A DNA stretch of 22,445 nucleotides from contig CADCIU010000047.1 in NCBI GenBank assembly GCA_902801585.1, positions 1 to 22,445 of the forward strand. Reading direction: 5' to 3'. Source of the DNA: an uncultured Lachnospiraceae bacterium. GTDB taxonomy: Bacteria > Bacillota_A > Clostridia > Lachnospirales > Lachnospiraceae. Shown in pieces: positions 1 to 6,599 of this stretch. A program made the position numbers and the translations under genes. The notes under the pieces are model-generated. The model searched no databases. It worked only from the letters and a program-made list of their open reading frames with translations, and was not told where the DNA came from. The first letter of the stretch is position 1; each line of letters begins with the position of its first letter.

Positions 1-782
1 ACCTTGAAATCGTGCTTCCTGATGTAGTTCATGAGGAAGGCGATGATCACGATGGAGACCACAAACGCCACGACCATGCCTGTCCCGAGGATCGCGAGCT
101 CGAAACCTGTGAAGTTGAATCCGTACTTGACGATCTTGAGAAGGCTTGCGCCCGCCATAACGGGGATCGCCAGGATGAATGTGAACTTGGCCGCCACCGT
201 TCGGGATATGCCGATCATCAGGCCGCCGAGGATCGTCGCACCTGAGCGGGATGTGCCCGGAAGGACCGCAGCGATCAGCTGGAACAGGCCGATCACAAAC
301 GCATCTTTGAATGTGAGATCCCTGAGCTTCTCTACCCGCGGAACACGGTTGGCGTTGAAGATCTCGATAATGATAAACGCGACACCGACCACAATCAGCA
401 TGATGGCGACGATCTGCGGCGTATACAGGTGCTCGTCCAGCCAGTCATCTGCCAAAACACCGACGACACCCGCCGGGATGCAGGCCACCAGGGCCTTGAG
501 CCAGAGGATGAAGGTCTGCTTTCTGAATTTGATCTTGCTTCCTCCCTGTTTGGTCTTCACCCTCTTAAAGGGCCAGATGGTCTTCCAATAGAGAATGACG
601 ACCGCCAGGATCGCGCCCAGCTGGATGACCACAAGGAAGAGATTCCAGAACTCCTCCGACACATTGAGTTTGACGAACTCATTGAGAAGGATCATGTGTC
701 CGGTGCTGCTGATGGGAAGCCATTCCGTGATTCCTTCCACAACGCCGAACAGGACCGCTTTTAAGATTTCAACGATTGGCAT
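1..782 (-). CDS. uppP: Undecaprenyl-diphosphatase UppP (BacA family), C-terminus cut by window edge
   Basis: This integral membrane phosphatase recycles undecaprenyl diphosphate to the monophosphate lipid carrier used for peptidoglycan and wall polymers; members confer bacitracin resistance. Translation of the minus strand from ATG at 782 gives 260 complete residues. The first family signature, EGITEWLPISSTGH, lies at about residues 16-29, and the second, PGTSRSGAT, is in the middle of the protein. Several hydrophobic spans surround them. Family members are usually 270-290 residues, so only the last stretch is missing beyond position 1. The start has a GGAG ribosome binding site 7 nt upstream. 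It lies 14 nt inside the 3' end of the aminotransferase gene, which suggests translational coupling in one operon. Identity is secure from the two motifs. Confidence 0.95.
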   Translation of the reverse strand, partial: MPIVEILKAVLFGVVEGITEWLPISSTGHMILLNEFVKLNVSEEFWNLFLVVIQLGAILAVVILYWKTIWPFKRVKTKQGGSKIKFRKQTFILWLKALVACIPAGVVGVLADDWLDEHLYTPQIVAIMLIVVGVAFIIIEIFNANRVPRVEKLRDLTFKDAFVIGLFQLIAAVLPGTSRSGATILGGLMIGISRTVAAKFTFILAIPVMAGASLLKIVKYGFNFTGFELAILGTGMVVAFVVSIVIIAFLMNYIRKHDFK

Positions 783-1968
783 TAGGATACTCCTTCCTTA
801 CAAACTCTTCGATCCTCACCAATGCGCGCTCGACCTTCTCTGTATCGATGCAGTAAGCTACGCGGAAGAATCCGGGTGCGCCGAATCCGTCGGCCGGCAC
901 GAAGATGAGATCGTACTTGAGCGCCTTTTGGCAGAATGCCACGGCGTCCTCTTCCAGCGCCTTGGGCATAATGTAGAAGGTGCCTCCGGGTCTGACGACC
1001 GTAAATCCGAGCTCCTTGAACTTATCATACAAAAGATTCATATTGGTCTCGTAGACCGAGAGATCTGCCGTGTCGTCCACAGTCTCCGCCATGGCCAGCA
1101 TGATCAGTGAGGAGGGGCAATTGTGTCCGATCCCTCTGGAAATCTGTCCGAACATGGGCACCAGGTCCTCCGCGTGCTCACAGTCGGGATTGACTGCCAC
1201 ATAGCCGATCCTCTCTCCGGGAACGGAGAGCGACTTGGAAAATGAGTAGCAGGTCAGCGTGTGCGGATAGAACGAAGCGACATAAGGCGCTTTTTTGCCG
1301 TCGAAAATGATCTCCCTGTAGGGTTCGTCGGAGATCAGGAATATATTGTGTCCGTATTCCTCTGATTTTCTCGTCAGAAGATCTGCGAGCTTTTTCAGCG
1401 TCTCCTCGCTGTACAGAATGCCTGAAGGGTTGTTGGGCGTGTTGATCAGCACAGCCGCCACATCCTCGTTCAGGTACTCCTCAGCCGCCTCGAAATTGAT
1501 CTGGAAAGTCTCGAGATCTGCGGGCACCACCTTGATCCTCGCTCCCGTATCATTGATATAGGGATTGTATTCAGGGAAGTAGGGGGCAAAGACCAGCACC
1601 CGGTCTCCGGCCTTCGTGACAGCGCGCAGCGCGTGCGCGAGCGCTCCTGCCGCGCCCGATGTGGGGAAAATATGATTTCCGGTATATTGAATGCCGAATC
1701 TGCGCCTCAGCGAGGCCGCCACCTTCTCCTTGACATCCGGAAGTCCCAGTGTCGGGCTGTATCCGTGAAGCTGCAGAGGCTCCATGGTCTTTAGGAGTGA
1801 GATCGCCGTATCCGTAAAGCTCTGCGGTGCCGGGACCGAGGGATTGCCCAGGCTGAAGTCAAATACATTCTCATATCCGATCTCCCTGCCCCTCGCAGTC
1901 GCGTACTCGGACAGGTTCCGGATCACTGATTTATTGGACAGCATACTCAGATAATGCTTATTGATCAT
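769..1968 (-). CDS. PLP-dependent class I/II aminotransferase
   Basis: A fold-type I aminotransferase of 399 residues, the usual length for the family. Visible features are the NTPNNPSG motif with the cofactor-contacting Asn near residue 180, the Asp in SDEPYRE (about 214), the Schiff-base Lys in SFSKSLS (about 245), and an Arg in GFFRVAYC near the C-terminus for the substrate carboxylate. The sequence resembles aspartate/alanine-type aminotransferases, but the amino acid used cannot be read from it. The frame is open to an ATG at 1983. However, that ATG sits on the ribosome binding site GGAGGA, which is correctly spaced from the ATG at 1968. The 1968 start also overlaps the upstream GNAT stop in an ATGA, so I chose 1968. 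The gene is the middle member of a GNAT-aminotransferase-uppP operon. Confidence 0.93.
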   Translation of the reverse strand: MINKHYLSMLSNKSVIRNLSEYATARGREIGYENVFDFSLGNPSVPAPQSFTDTAISLLKTMEPLQLHGYSPTLGLPDVKEKVAASLRRRFGIQYTGNHIFPTSGAAGALAHALRAVTKAGDRVLVFAPYFPEYNPYINDTGARIKVVPADLETFQINFEAAEEYLNEDVAAVLINTPNNPSGILYSEETLKKLADLLTRKSEEYGHNIFLISDEPYREIIFDGKKAPYVASFYPHTLTCYSFSKSLSVPGERIGYVAVNPDCEHAEDLVPMFGQISRGIGHNCPSSLIMLAMAETVDDTADLSVYETNMNLLYDKFKELGFTVVRPGGTFYIMPKALEEDAVAFCQKALKYDLIFVPADGFGAPGFFRVAYCIDTEKVERALVRIEEFVRKEYPNANR

Positions 1969-2846
1969 GTTCGATTCCTCCATTTCCTTTTATTCAAAAT
2001 ATAATACCGCTGATCTTCCCGTTCCGCCACTGTTTCAAACCCGAAAGATTTGAGTATTTTGGCAGAAATACTGTTAAAAACCGACGCATCAGCGCCGATC
2101 ACTTCAAATCCGAGCTGTGAAAACCCGTATTCCAGCAGTTCCCTGCACACTTCACCGGTGATCCCTCTGCCCCGGCGGTCTGCCCGCAGCAGATATCCGA
2201 AACATGCGTCGATCTCCGGGCCGGCCCACTCGCCCGGGCGAAAAGAAAAGCCCATCCTGCCGATCAGTTCTCCGCCGTCTTTCTCGATCACCGCCCAGTG
2301 TCCGTACCCGCAGAGCGGATACACCTTTTCAATATAGCTGCAAAGGATCTCCCGTTCCTTGGCGCGGTCGTCGGAAGGAGGCTCGAGAAACCGGGATGCC
2401 TGCTCGTCGTAAAGGGCATAGATCCCGTCCAGGTCGTTCGGCACAAATTCCCGGACCAGGCACCGCTCCGTCTCCAGGATCGACCAGGGAAGATGCCTCT
2501 GCCTCTGCCAGATCTTGGTGAGTGAATCGGCATCCAGCCACTGCGGCTCCATCAAAATATAGTCCGCTCCCCGCAGGTCCTCGCCCTCATTGGCTCCGTG
2601 GCGGTAGGCACAGACAGCTGCGCCCTGTCCGGCCAGGTCTCTGAGAATCTCTCCGGAGTCGGTGATGCACAGCGCATTCCACGGTATGGACTGCGGCGCG
2701 CCCATGTCGCCCTCGCGGCAGTAGCGGATGCAGGCGGCGATCCCGTACTGTCCGTAACTGCGCACCGCTTCTTCGGCTTCCGGCTGCGACTTTTGCCGCC
2801 ACTCCTCTTTCAGATAGAAGACCACACTCTCGACTTTCCGTTCCAT
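1965..2846 (-). CDS. Two-part protein with C-terminal GNAT acetyltransferase domain
   Basis: The 293-residue product has a C-terminal GNAT fold, from about residue 128 to the end. Its acetyl-CoA loop motif RADRRGRGITGEV lies near 221-233, and the later segment SAKILKSFGFETV is typical of RimJ/RimL-like N-acetyltransferases. The first 125 residues form a separate region that I cannot assign; it ends with LPWSILETERCLVRE, where the GNAT domain begins. The acceptor substrate is unknown. Two starts are possible: ATG at 2846, used here, or an in-frame TTG at 2855 closer to the AAAGAGA purine stretch. Neither has a strong ribosome binding site. The stop overlaps the aminotransferase start (ATGA), so the two are translationally coupled. 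The gene may be first in its operon, preceded by a TATAAT box and 15-bp repeats. Confidence 0.85.
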   Translation of the reverse strand: MERKVESVVFYLKEEWRQKSQPEAEEAVRSYGQYGIAACIRYCREGDMGAPQSIPWNALCITDSGEILRDLAGQGAAVCAYRHGANEGEDLRGADYILMEPQWLDADSLTKIWQRQRHLPWSILETERCLVREFVPNDLDGIYALYDEQASRFLEPPSDDRAKEREILCSYIEKVYPLCGYGHWAVIEKDGGELIGRMGFSFRPGEWAGPEIDACFGYLLRADRRGRGITGEVCRELLEYGFSQLGFEVIGADASVFNSISAKILKSFGFETVAEREDQRYYILNKRKWRNRT

Positions 2847-2876
2847 ATAACTCAAAATCTCTTTTATTGAATATCT

Positions 2877-2882
2877 ATTATA
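2877..2882 (-). promoter_or_regulatory. Candidate -10 box of the GNAT-aminotransferase-uppP operon
   Basis: A perfect TATAAT on the minus strand lies about 30 nt upstream of the GNAT start. At the -35 distance there is no good TTGACA; that position falls inside the 15-bp tandem repeats. Expression may therefore be weak, depend on an activator, or vary with repeat number. This is inference from sequence only. Confidence 0.45.
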
Positions 2883-2941
2883 AGATCTCTTTTATAAGAT
2901 CGTTTTAACTTAGATCGTTTTAACTTAGATCACTTTAATCT
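2883..2941. repeat. Four-unit 15-bp tandem repeat upstream of GNAT gene
   Basis: Two perfect adjacent copies of AGATCGTTTTAACTT occupy 2897-2911 and 2912-2926. They are flanked by degenerate copies at 2883-2896 (14 nt) and 2927-2941 (four differences). The array sits where the -35 region of the downstream minus-strand operon should be. Confidence 0.85.
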
Positions 2942-3191
2942 TATACATTCTTTAAACATCAGGTTGACCGTACTATGCATCATTATACAGATGAGGCCTT
3001 AAGAATGTAAAGACAGTTATCCCCACCGGACGTTCATAGTTTGTTCATATTTTATTTATCTATTCTTCAATTTTTACTAAATCTTTGGACATGATTGACT
3101 TATATAATACAACCATAGACAACAAACAAATGTGTCTCTCAAATAACTAAGCAATTATCCGCTATTGGTTTACAAATAACTTTTTCATAAC

Positions 3192-3246
3192 ATGCCAGGT
3201 ACGATATGTACCTGGCATCCTCCCTGTTATGGGAGTTTTTTTATTT
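3192..3246 (+). terminator. Plus-strand double hairpin with T-run, orphan intrinsic terminator
   Basis: A perfect 11-bp stem (3192-3202 with 3208-3218, loop GATAT) is followed at once by a second hairpin, CTCCC-TGTTAT-GGGAG (3220-3235), and then seven T residues and ATTT. This is the classical form of an intrinsic terminator on the plus strand. The nearest upstream plus-strand gene is not in the window, so the transcript it ends is unknown. On the minus strand the same DNA has no T-run after the stem. Confidence 0.8.
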
Positions 3247-3299
3247 AGGGATATTCATTTAATATTCATTGTTTAATACTCATATAGATACTCATTTAA

Positions 3300-3349
3300 G
3301 AAGAAATAAAGACCGGCAGCATCCAGGTTCCTCTGGTCCGCTGCCGGTC
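3300..3349 (-). terminator. Intrinsic terminator of the mrp-to-HPr operon
   Basis: On the minus strand a 10-bp stem, GACCGGCAGC paired with GCTGCCGGTC (3311-3320 and 3340-3349), encloses a small inner CCAG/CTGG stem and is followed by TTTATTTCTT. It lies about 85 nt past the HPr-like stop codon and is the first terminator seen downstream of the nine-gene cluster. Confidence 0.85.
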
Positions 3350-3432
3350 TGTTTCGTTATTCAGGTCTTAATGATAAGTTTACACCGTTTCTCTGAAGAT
3401 CATATTGGTGCCGCCGGCACGCATTCCGATCA

Positions 3433-3702
3433 TTATACCGGCACTCCGAGCTTCTGTTTCAAAAAACCCAGGATCTCATCCATGGCGCCTTCCTCGTCGC
3501 TGCCTTCCGCCGATACGACGAGCAGGTCGCCGTTGGCAATATTCATCGACATCATCCCCATGATGCTCTTCGCATTCACACGCTTCGTCTCAGTTTCAAG
3601 ATAAACCTTGCTCTCATACTTGCTCGCTACCTGAACAAGCTCAGCGATCGGTCTCGGCTCCAGCCCTCCGGGGCAGGAGATCTCAATTGACTTTTTAACC
3701 AT
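3433..3702 (-). CDS. Crh-like HPr paralogue lacking the phosphocarrier histidine
   Basis: An 89-residue HPr-fold protein, the normal HPr length. In canonical HPr, His15 in GLHARP carries the phosphate passed from Enzyme I to sugar permeases. Here the site reads GLEPRP, with Glu at position 15, so PTS phosphotransfer by this residue is not possible. The regulatory site is intact: NAKSIMGMMS contains Ser46, which HprK phosphorylates. This pairing matches Bacillus Crh (Gln15, Ser46), which acts with CcpA in catabolite repression and not in transport. Position supports this: in B. subtilis crh follows whiA (yvcL), as here, and hprK is in the same cluster. Its ATG overlaps the whiA stop by one base (TAATG), with a GGAG ribosome binding site. 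HPr fold is sure; the Crh-like role is inferred. Confidence 0.9.
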   Translation of the reverse strand: MVKKSIEISCPGGLEPRPIAELVQVASKYESKVYLETETKRVNAKSIMGMMSMNIANGDLLVVSAEGSDEEGAMDEILGFLKQKLGVPV

Positions 3703-4724
3703 TACACCCTCTCCTTGACAACGCTGTCAGATTCCTCTGCATTGACAGATTCAATCCTCAGTTCCGTATTCAGTGTGCCCTCTCTGTATTTCTGTGCGAG
3801 ATCCGTGAGCCTTCGCAGGCGATGGTTGACGCCCGATTTGCCTATGGGCGGAACAGCAAGATCGCCCAGTTCACGCAGCGGCACGTCGGGATACTGCATG
3901 CGCAGCTCCGCCATCTTTCTCAGGCTCTCCGGCAGTGTCTTCAGAACGCCTTTCTCCTCCAGAAAAAGGATATCCGAGATCTGCTTTCTGGATGCGCTCA
4001 CCGTCTTGCCGATATTGGCAGTCTCGCAGTTGACCCTGCGGTTGACGCTGTTGCGCAGTTCCTTCAGGATCCTCTGGTTCTCCATTTCCATCATGCTGAC
4101 GGTTGCGCCCATCAGATTGAGCAGGTCAACTATATCCGCTGAATCCTTGAAATACACAACATAACACTTTTTGCGGAACACGGTCTTGGCTTCTTTGCCA
4201 AAACTCAGAAGCATTTCCTTCAGCTGTGATACCTGTTCTGTGGAAGAACAATTCCACTCCAGATGATACTCTTTGCTGGGATTGCTCACAGAGCCGCAGC
4301 AAATAAACAGATCCCTCAGATAATTGCGTCTGCAGCACTTCCTCTTCAGAAGCTCCGGCGAGACCGTCATGCGGCCATCATTGCGCAGTCTCCCATCGCT
4401 GCCGATCAGCTTCAACCTTCGCGCCAGTTCACCGGTAATCTTAGTAGGAAGTCCCGACGGGACCCATCCCCGCGCTTCCCGGCAGCCCTTGTCCGCCGAA
4501 ATGCACAATCCGTTTCTAATATTAAATGTTTTATTTACTAAAGTAAAGAACTTTCTGCCCGCATCCGGATTGTCCATATTTAGAAAAAGGCGGACATCTC
4601 CGTTCTCTTCTTGTTCAAATCTGCCTAAATCGCTGAGAATAGCCGCTATGGAGGCAGTTCTGCAATGCCTGGCGGAAGGAATATCCGCGGCGATCTCGGC
4701 CTTCACATCAGAAGAAAAAGACAT
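3702..4724 (-). CDS. whiA: DNA-binding protein WhiA
   Basis: WhiA couples an inactive LAGLIDADG homing-endonuclease fold to a C-terminal helix-turn-helix. In actinobacteria it is a sporulation regulator. In Firmicutes it influences cell division and chromosome segregation. The 340-residue product shows the first degenerate LAGLIDADG-like segment, YLRDLFICCGSV, at about 135-146, followed by SNPSKEYHLEW. The helix-turn-helix region covers about 255-315 and includes PPIGKSGVNHRLRRL. The family is usually near 315 residues; the extra residues are a charged C-terminal tail. The start at 4724 has GGAGG six bases upstream. It follows rapZ after 54 nt and overlaps the HPr-like gene. In many Firmicutes yvcK/glmR lies between rapZ and whiA; it is absent here. 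Confidence 0.95.
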   Translation of the reverse strand: MSFSSDVKAEIAADIPSARHCRTASIAAILSDLGRFEQEENGDVRLFLNMDNPDAGRKFFTLVNKTFNIRNGLCISADKGCREARGWVPSGLPTKITGELARRLKLIGSDGRLRNDGRMTVSPELLKRKCCRRNYLRDLFICCGSVSNPSKEYHLEWNCSSTEQVSQLKEMLLSFGKEAKTVFRKKCYVVYFKDSADIVDLLNLMGATVSMMEMENQRILKELRNSVNRRVNCETANIGKTVSASRKQISDILFLEEKGVLKTLPESLRKMAELRMQYPDVPLRELGDLAVPPIGKSGVNHRLRRLTDLAQKYREGTLNTELRIESVNAEESDSVVKERV

Positions 4725-4778
4725 ATTTTTCCTCCTTGCTAAGCGTGGGGCTCTTTTATTGCCACCTGCTCTCCCGGG

Positions 4779-5633
4779 TCAGTGCTTCGCATCCCGGTGA
4801 TACAGATTGATCCCGTATTCTCCGCCCCTGAGCTGCTCGGCGAGCGCGTTCGCGATCGTCACACTGCGGTGCTGTCCTCCGGTACATCCGATCGCGATCA
4901 CCAGCTGGTTCTTCCCTTCCTTGACATACCCGGGCAGAAGGAAGCGGATCAAATCGGTGAGCTTCTCCATGAACTGCCAGGCCTCGGGAGCCGCCATCAC
5001 ATAGTCCCGAACCGGCCGGTCGTTTCCTGTCAGCCTTTTGAGGCTTTCCACATAGAAGGGGTTAGGGAGAAACCGCACGTCGAAGACCAGATCCGCATCC
5101 GTGGGGATTCCGTTCTTGAATCCGAACGACATCACGGAGATCATAAGGGAATTGTATTTTTTGTCCTCTACAAAGATCCTGTACAGTTCTTCTCTGAGGG
5201 ACCTTGTCAGAAGTCCGGACGTGTCGATGACATAATCCGCCTCTTTTTTGATCTGCTCCAGGATCTGCCTCTCTCTGGCGATCCCGTCCTCCACGCGTCC
5301 CGCCGGGTTGACCGGATGCGCGCGTCTCGTCTCTTTGTAGCGCTTGATCAGGACCTCGTCACTTGCGTCCATAAAGAGAATCTCATATTTGTAGCCTTTT
5401 TTCTTGAGCGCGCCCAGCACCTGCTCCACATTGTCAAATGTCTGGTCCGCCCGCACGTCGAGACCGAGAACGACCTTGTCAATATCACTTCCCGGTGCGA
5501 AGACCAGTTCCATGAAAGGGTCGATCAGGCGTACCGGAAGGTTGTCCACGCAATAGTAGCCCATATCTTCCAGAAAGCGGATCGCCGTCAGCTTTCCGCC
5601 TCCGCTCATTCCCGTAACTACCACAAATCTCAT
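4779..5633 (-). CDS. rapZ: RapZ/YvcJ-family nucleotide-binding protein with altered P-loop
   Basis: In E. coli RapZ delivers the GlmZ small RNA to RNase E and senses glucosamine-6-phosphate; the Bacillus homologue YvcJ hydrolyses nucleotides. The 284-residue product has the normal length. It has the N-terminal P-loop region followed by LEDMGYYCVDNLPV, a strong family signature, and the C-terminal GCTGGQHRSV motif. The Walker A segment reads GMSGGGKLTA at about 8-17. The residue after the Lys is Leu where Ser or Thr is expected to coordinate magnesium. The codon is CTG, so a single substitution from TTG/TCG-like codons is possible. The ATG directly follows three copies of a 16-bp repeat, the nearest of which supplies an AGGGGAG ribosome binding site. 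Family identity is secure; nucleotide hydrolysis is uncertain. Confidence 0.94.
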   Translation of the reverse strand: MRFVVVTGMSGGGKLTAIRFLEDMGYYCVDNLPVRLIDPFMELVFAPGSDIDKVVLGLDVRADQTFDNVEQVLGALKKKGYKYEILFMDASDEVLIKRYKETRRAHPVNPAGRVEDGIARERQILEQIKKEADYVIDTSGLLTRSLREELYRIFVEDKKYNSLMISVMSFGFKNGIPTDADLVFDVRFLPNPFYVESLKRLTGNDRPVRDYVMAAPEAWQFMEKLTDLIRFLLPGYVKEGKNQLVIAIGCTGGQHRSVTIANALAEQLRGGEYGINLYHRDAKH

Positions 5634-5681
5634 ATCAGAACTCCCCTAAATCAGAACTCTCCTAAATCAGAACTCTCCTAA
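5634..5681 (-). repeat. Three 16-bp tandem repeats carrying the murB stop and rapZ ribosome binding site
   Basis: Three adjacent 16-bp units occupy 5634-5649, 5650-5665 and 5666-5681. On the minus strand the consensus is TTAGGAGAGTTCTGAT. The units at 5650 and 5666 are identical, and the rapZ-proximal unit differs by one base. The first copy read on the minus strand encodes the last MurB residues LGEF and its TGA stop. Every copy repeats a purine-rich ribosome binding site (AGGAGAG or AGGGGAG). Confidence 0.95.
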
Positions 5682-6599
5682 GTAGATCACTTCTCTCTCC
5701 AGCCTTACGCCCGAGTTCTCCTCGACGCGCTTTATCACTTCTTCGATCAGCTCGCGGATCTGCGCGGCGCTGGCGCCGCCCCTGTTGATCACGAATCCCG
5801 CATGCTTTTCAGACACCTGTGCATCTCCGACGCTGAAGCCCTTGAGCCCGGCATCCTGGATCAGTTTTCCGGCAAAATATCCCTCCGGCCTCTTGAAGGT
5901 GCTGCCGGCACTGGCGAATTCTAACGGCTGTTTGTCCACCCGCTGCTGCGCCAGTTCCGCGATGCGGTCTGCGATCGCCTGCTTGTCTCCCCTGACCAGT
6001 TCCATCTCCGCGCTCAGGACAATGCCGTTCCTGCGCTTTAAGAGACTGGTCCTGTATCCGAATTCCATATGATCGGCGCTGATCTCTCTGGTCCCCTCTC
6101 CGGGGAAAAGGATCTTCACCGATCGCACGACCTGCTTCATCTCACCGCCGTATGCGCCGGCGTTCATCACGATGGCGCCGCCCAGAGAGCCCGGAATCCC
6201 CGCCGCGAATTCAAATCCGGAAAGACCGGCATCCCTCGCCGCCGCCGCGATCTTGTGCAGGGTGGCGCCGCCGCCCGCCTTTATACGGCATCCGTCCACT
6301 TCCACGCTGCTCAGTGCCGATTCCTCGCTGCCCGGCAGGCACATCGTCACGACTGCGCCTCTATAGCCTCCGTCTCCGATCAGCAGATTCGTTCCCCGTC
6401 CGAGAAGAAATACGTCCACTCCGTTGTCCGTCAAAAGGCGCAGCGTCTGCTCCAGTTCCTCCCGGTCGCTGACCTGGATATAGAGGTCCGCCGGTCCGCC
6501 GGTCCTGAAAGAACAGTGCTCCGCCAGGATCTCTTTCTCCCTGACTCTTTCTTTAGAGGTAATATTCCGAAGTTCTTCTATAAGCCCTGATGTTATCAC
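5667..6599 (-). CDS. murB: UDP-N-acetylenolpyruvoylglucosamine reductase MurB
   Basis: MurB is the cytoplasmic FAD enzyme that uses NADPH to reduce enolpyruvyl-UDP-GlcNAc to UDP-N-acetylmuramate in peptidoglycan precursor synthesis. The 310-residue protein has the FAD-binding domain with LLGRGTNLLIGDGGYRG (about 66-82) and GIPGSLGGAIVMNAGAYGG (about 134-152). The substrate-binding motif YRTS is near 182 and the proton-donor Ser is in GSTFKRP (about 233). A late Glu lies in EREV (about 302). It starts with GTG directly after the hprK TAA stop, with GAGG eight bases upstream, so the two are coupled. Its 3' end is the first unit of the 16-bp repeat. Identity is secure. Confidence 0.96.
   Translation of the reverse strand: MITSGLIEELRNITSKERVREKEILAEHCSFRTGGPADLYIQVSDREELEQTLRLLTDNGVDVFLLGRGTNLLIGDGGYRGAVVTMCLPGSEESALSSVEVDGCRIKAGGGATLHKIAAAARDAGLSGFEFAAGIPGSLGGAIVMNAGAYGGEMKQVVRSVKILFPGEGTREISADHMEFGYRTSLLKRRNGIVLSAEMELVRGDKQAIADRIAELAQQRVDKQPLEFASAGSTFKRPEGYFAGKLIQDAGLKGFSVGDAQVSEKHAGFVINRGGASAAQIRELIEEVIKRVEENSGVRLEREVIYLGEF

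Larger units (their letters stand above)
2847..3432. other. Long AT-rich gap between two minus-strand operons
   Basis: No convincing protein gene lies here. From low to high coordinate it holds a TATAAT box and 15-bp tandem repeats reading toward the GNAT gene, then an AT-rich stretch of about 250 bases, then a two-hairpin plus-strand terminator (3192-3246) with no recognised gene before it, and finally the minus-strand terminator of the HPr operon (3300-3349). The plus-strand terminator suggests a small transcript inside the gap; no known RNA family was recognised by eye. Confidence 0.7.

Noticed and set aside
3017..3025. TTATCCCCA, similar to a DnaA box, followed by AT-rich DNA, suggesting an origin
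   Set aside because: A single imperfect box without a cluster and without dnaA/dnaN genes nearby is not enough.
3095..3108. TTGACT next to TATAAT resembling a promoter
   Set aside because: Only two bases separate the boxes; a sigma-A promoter needs about 17. A weaker pair with correct spacing is mentioned in the small RNA finding.
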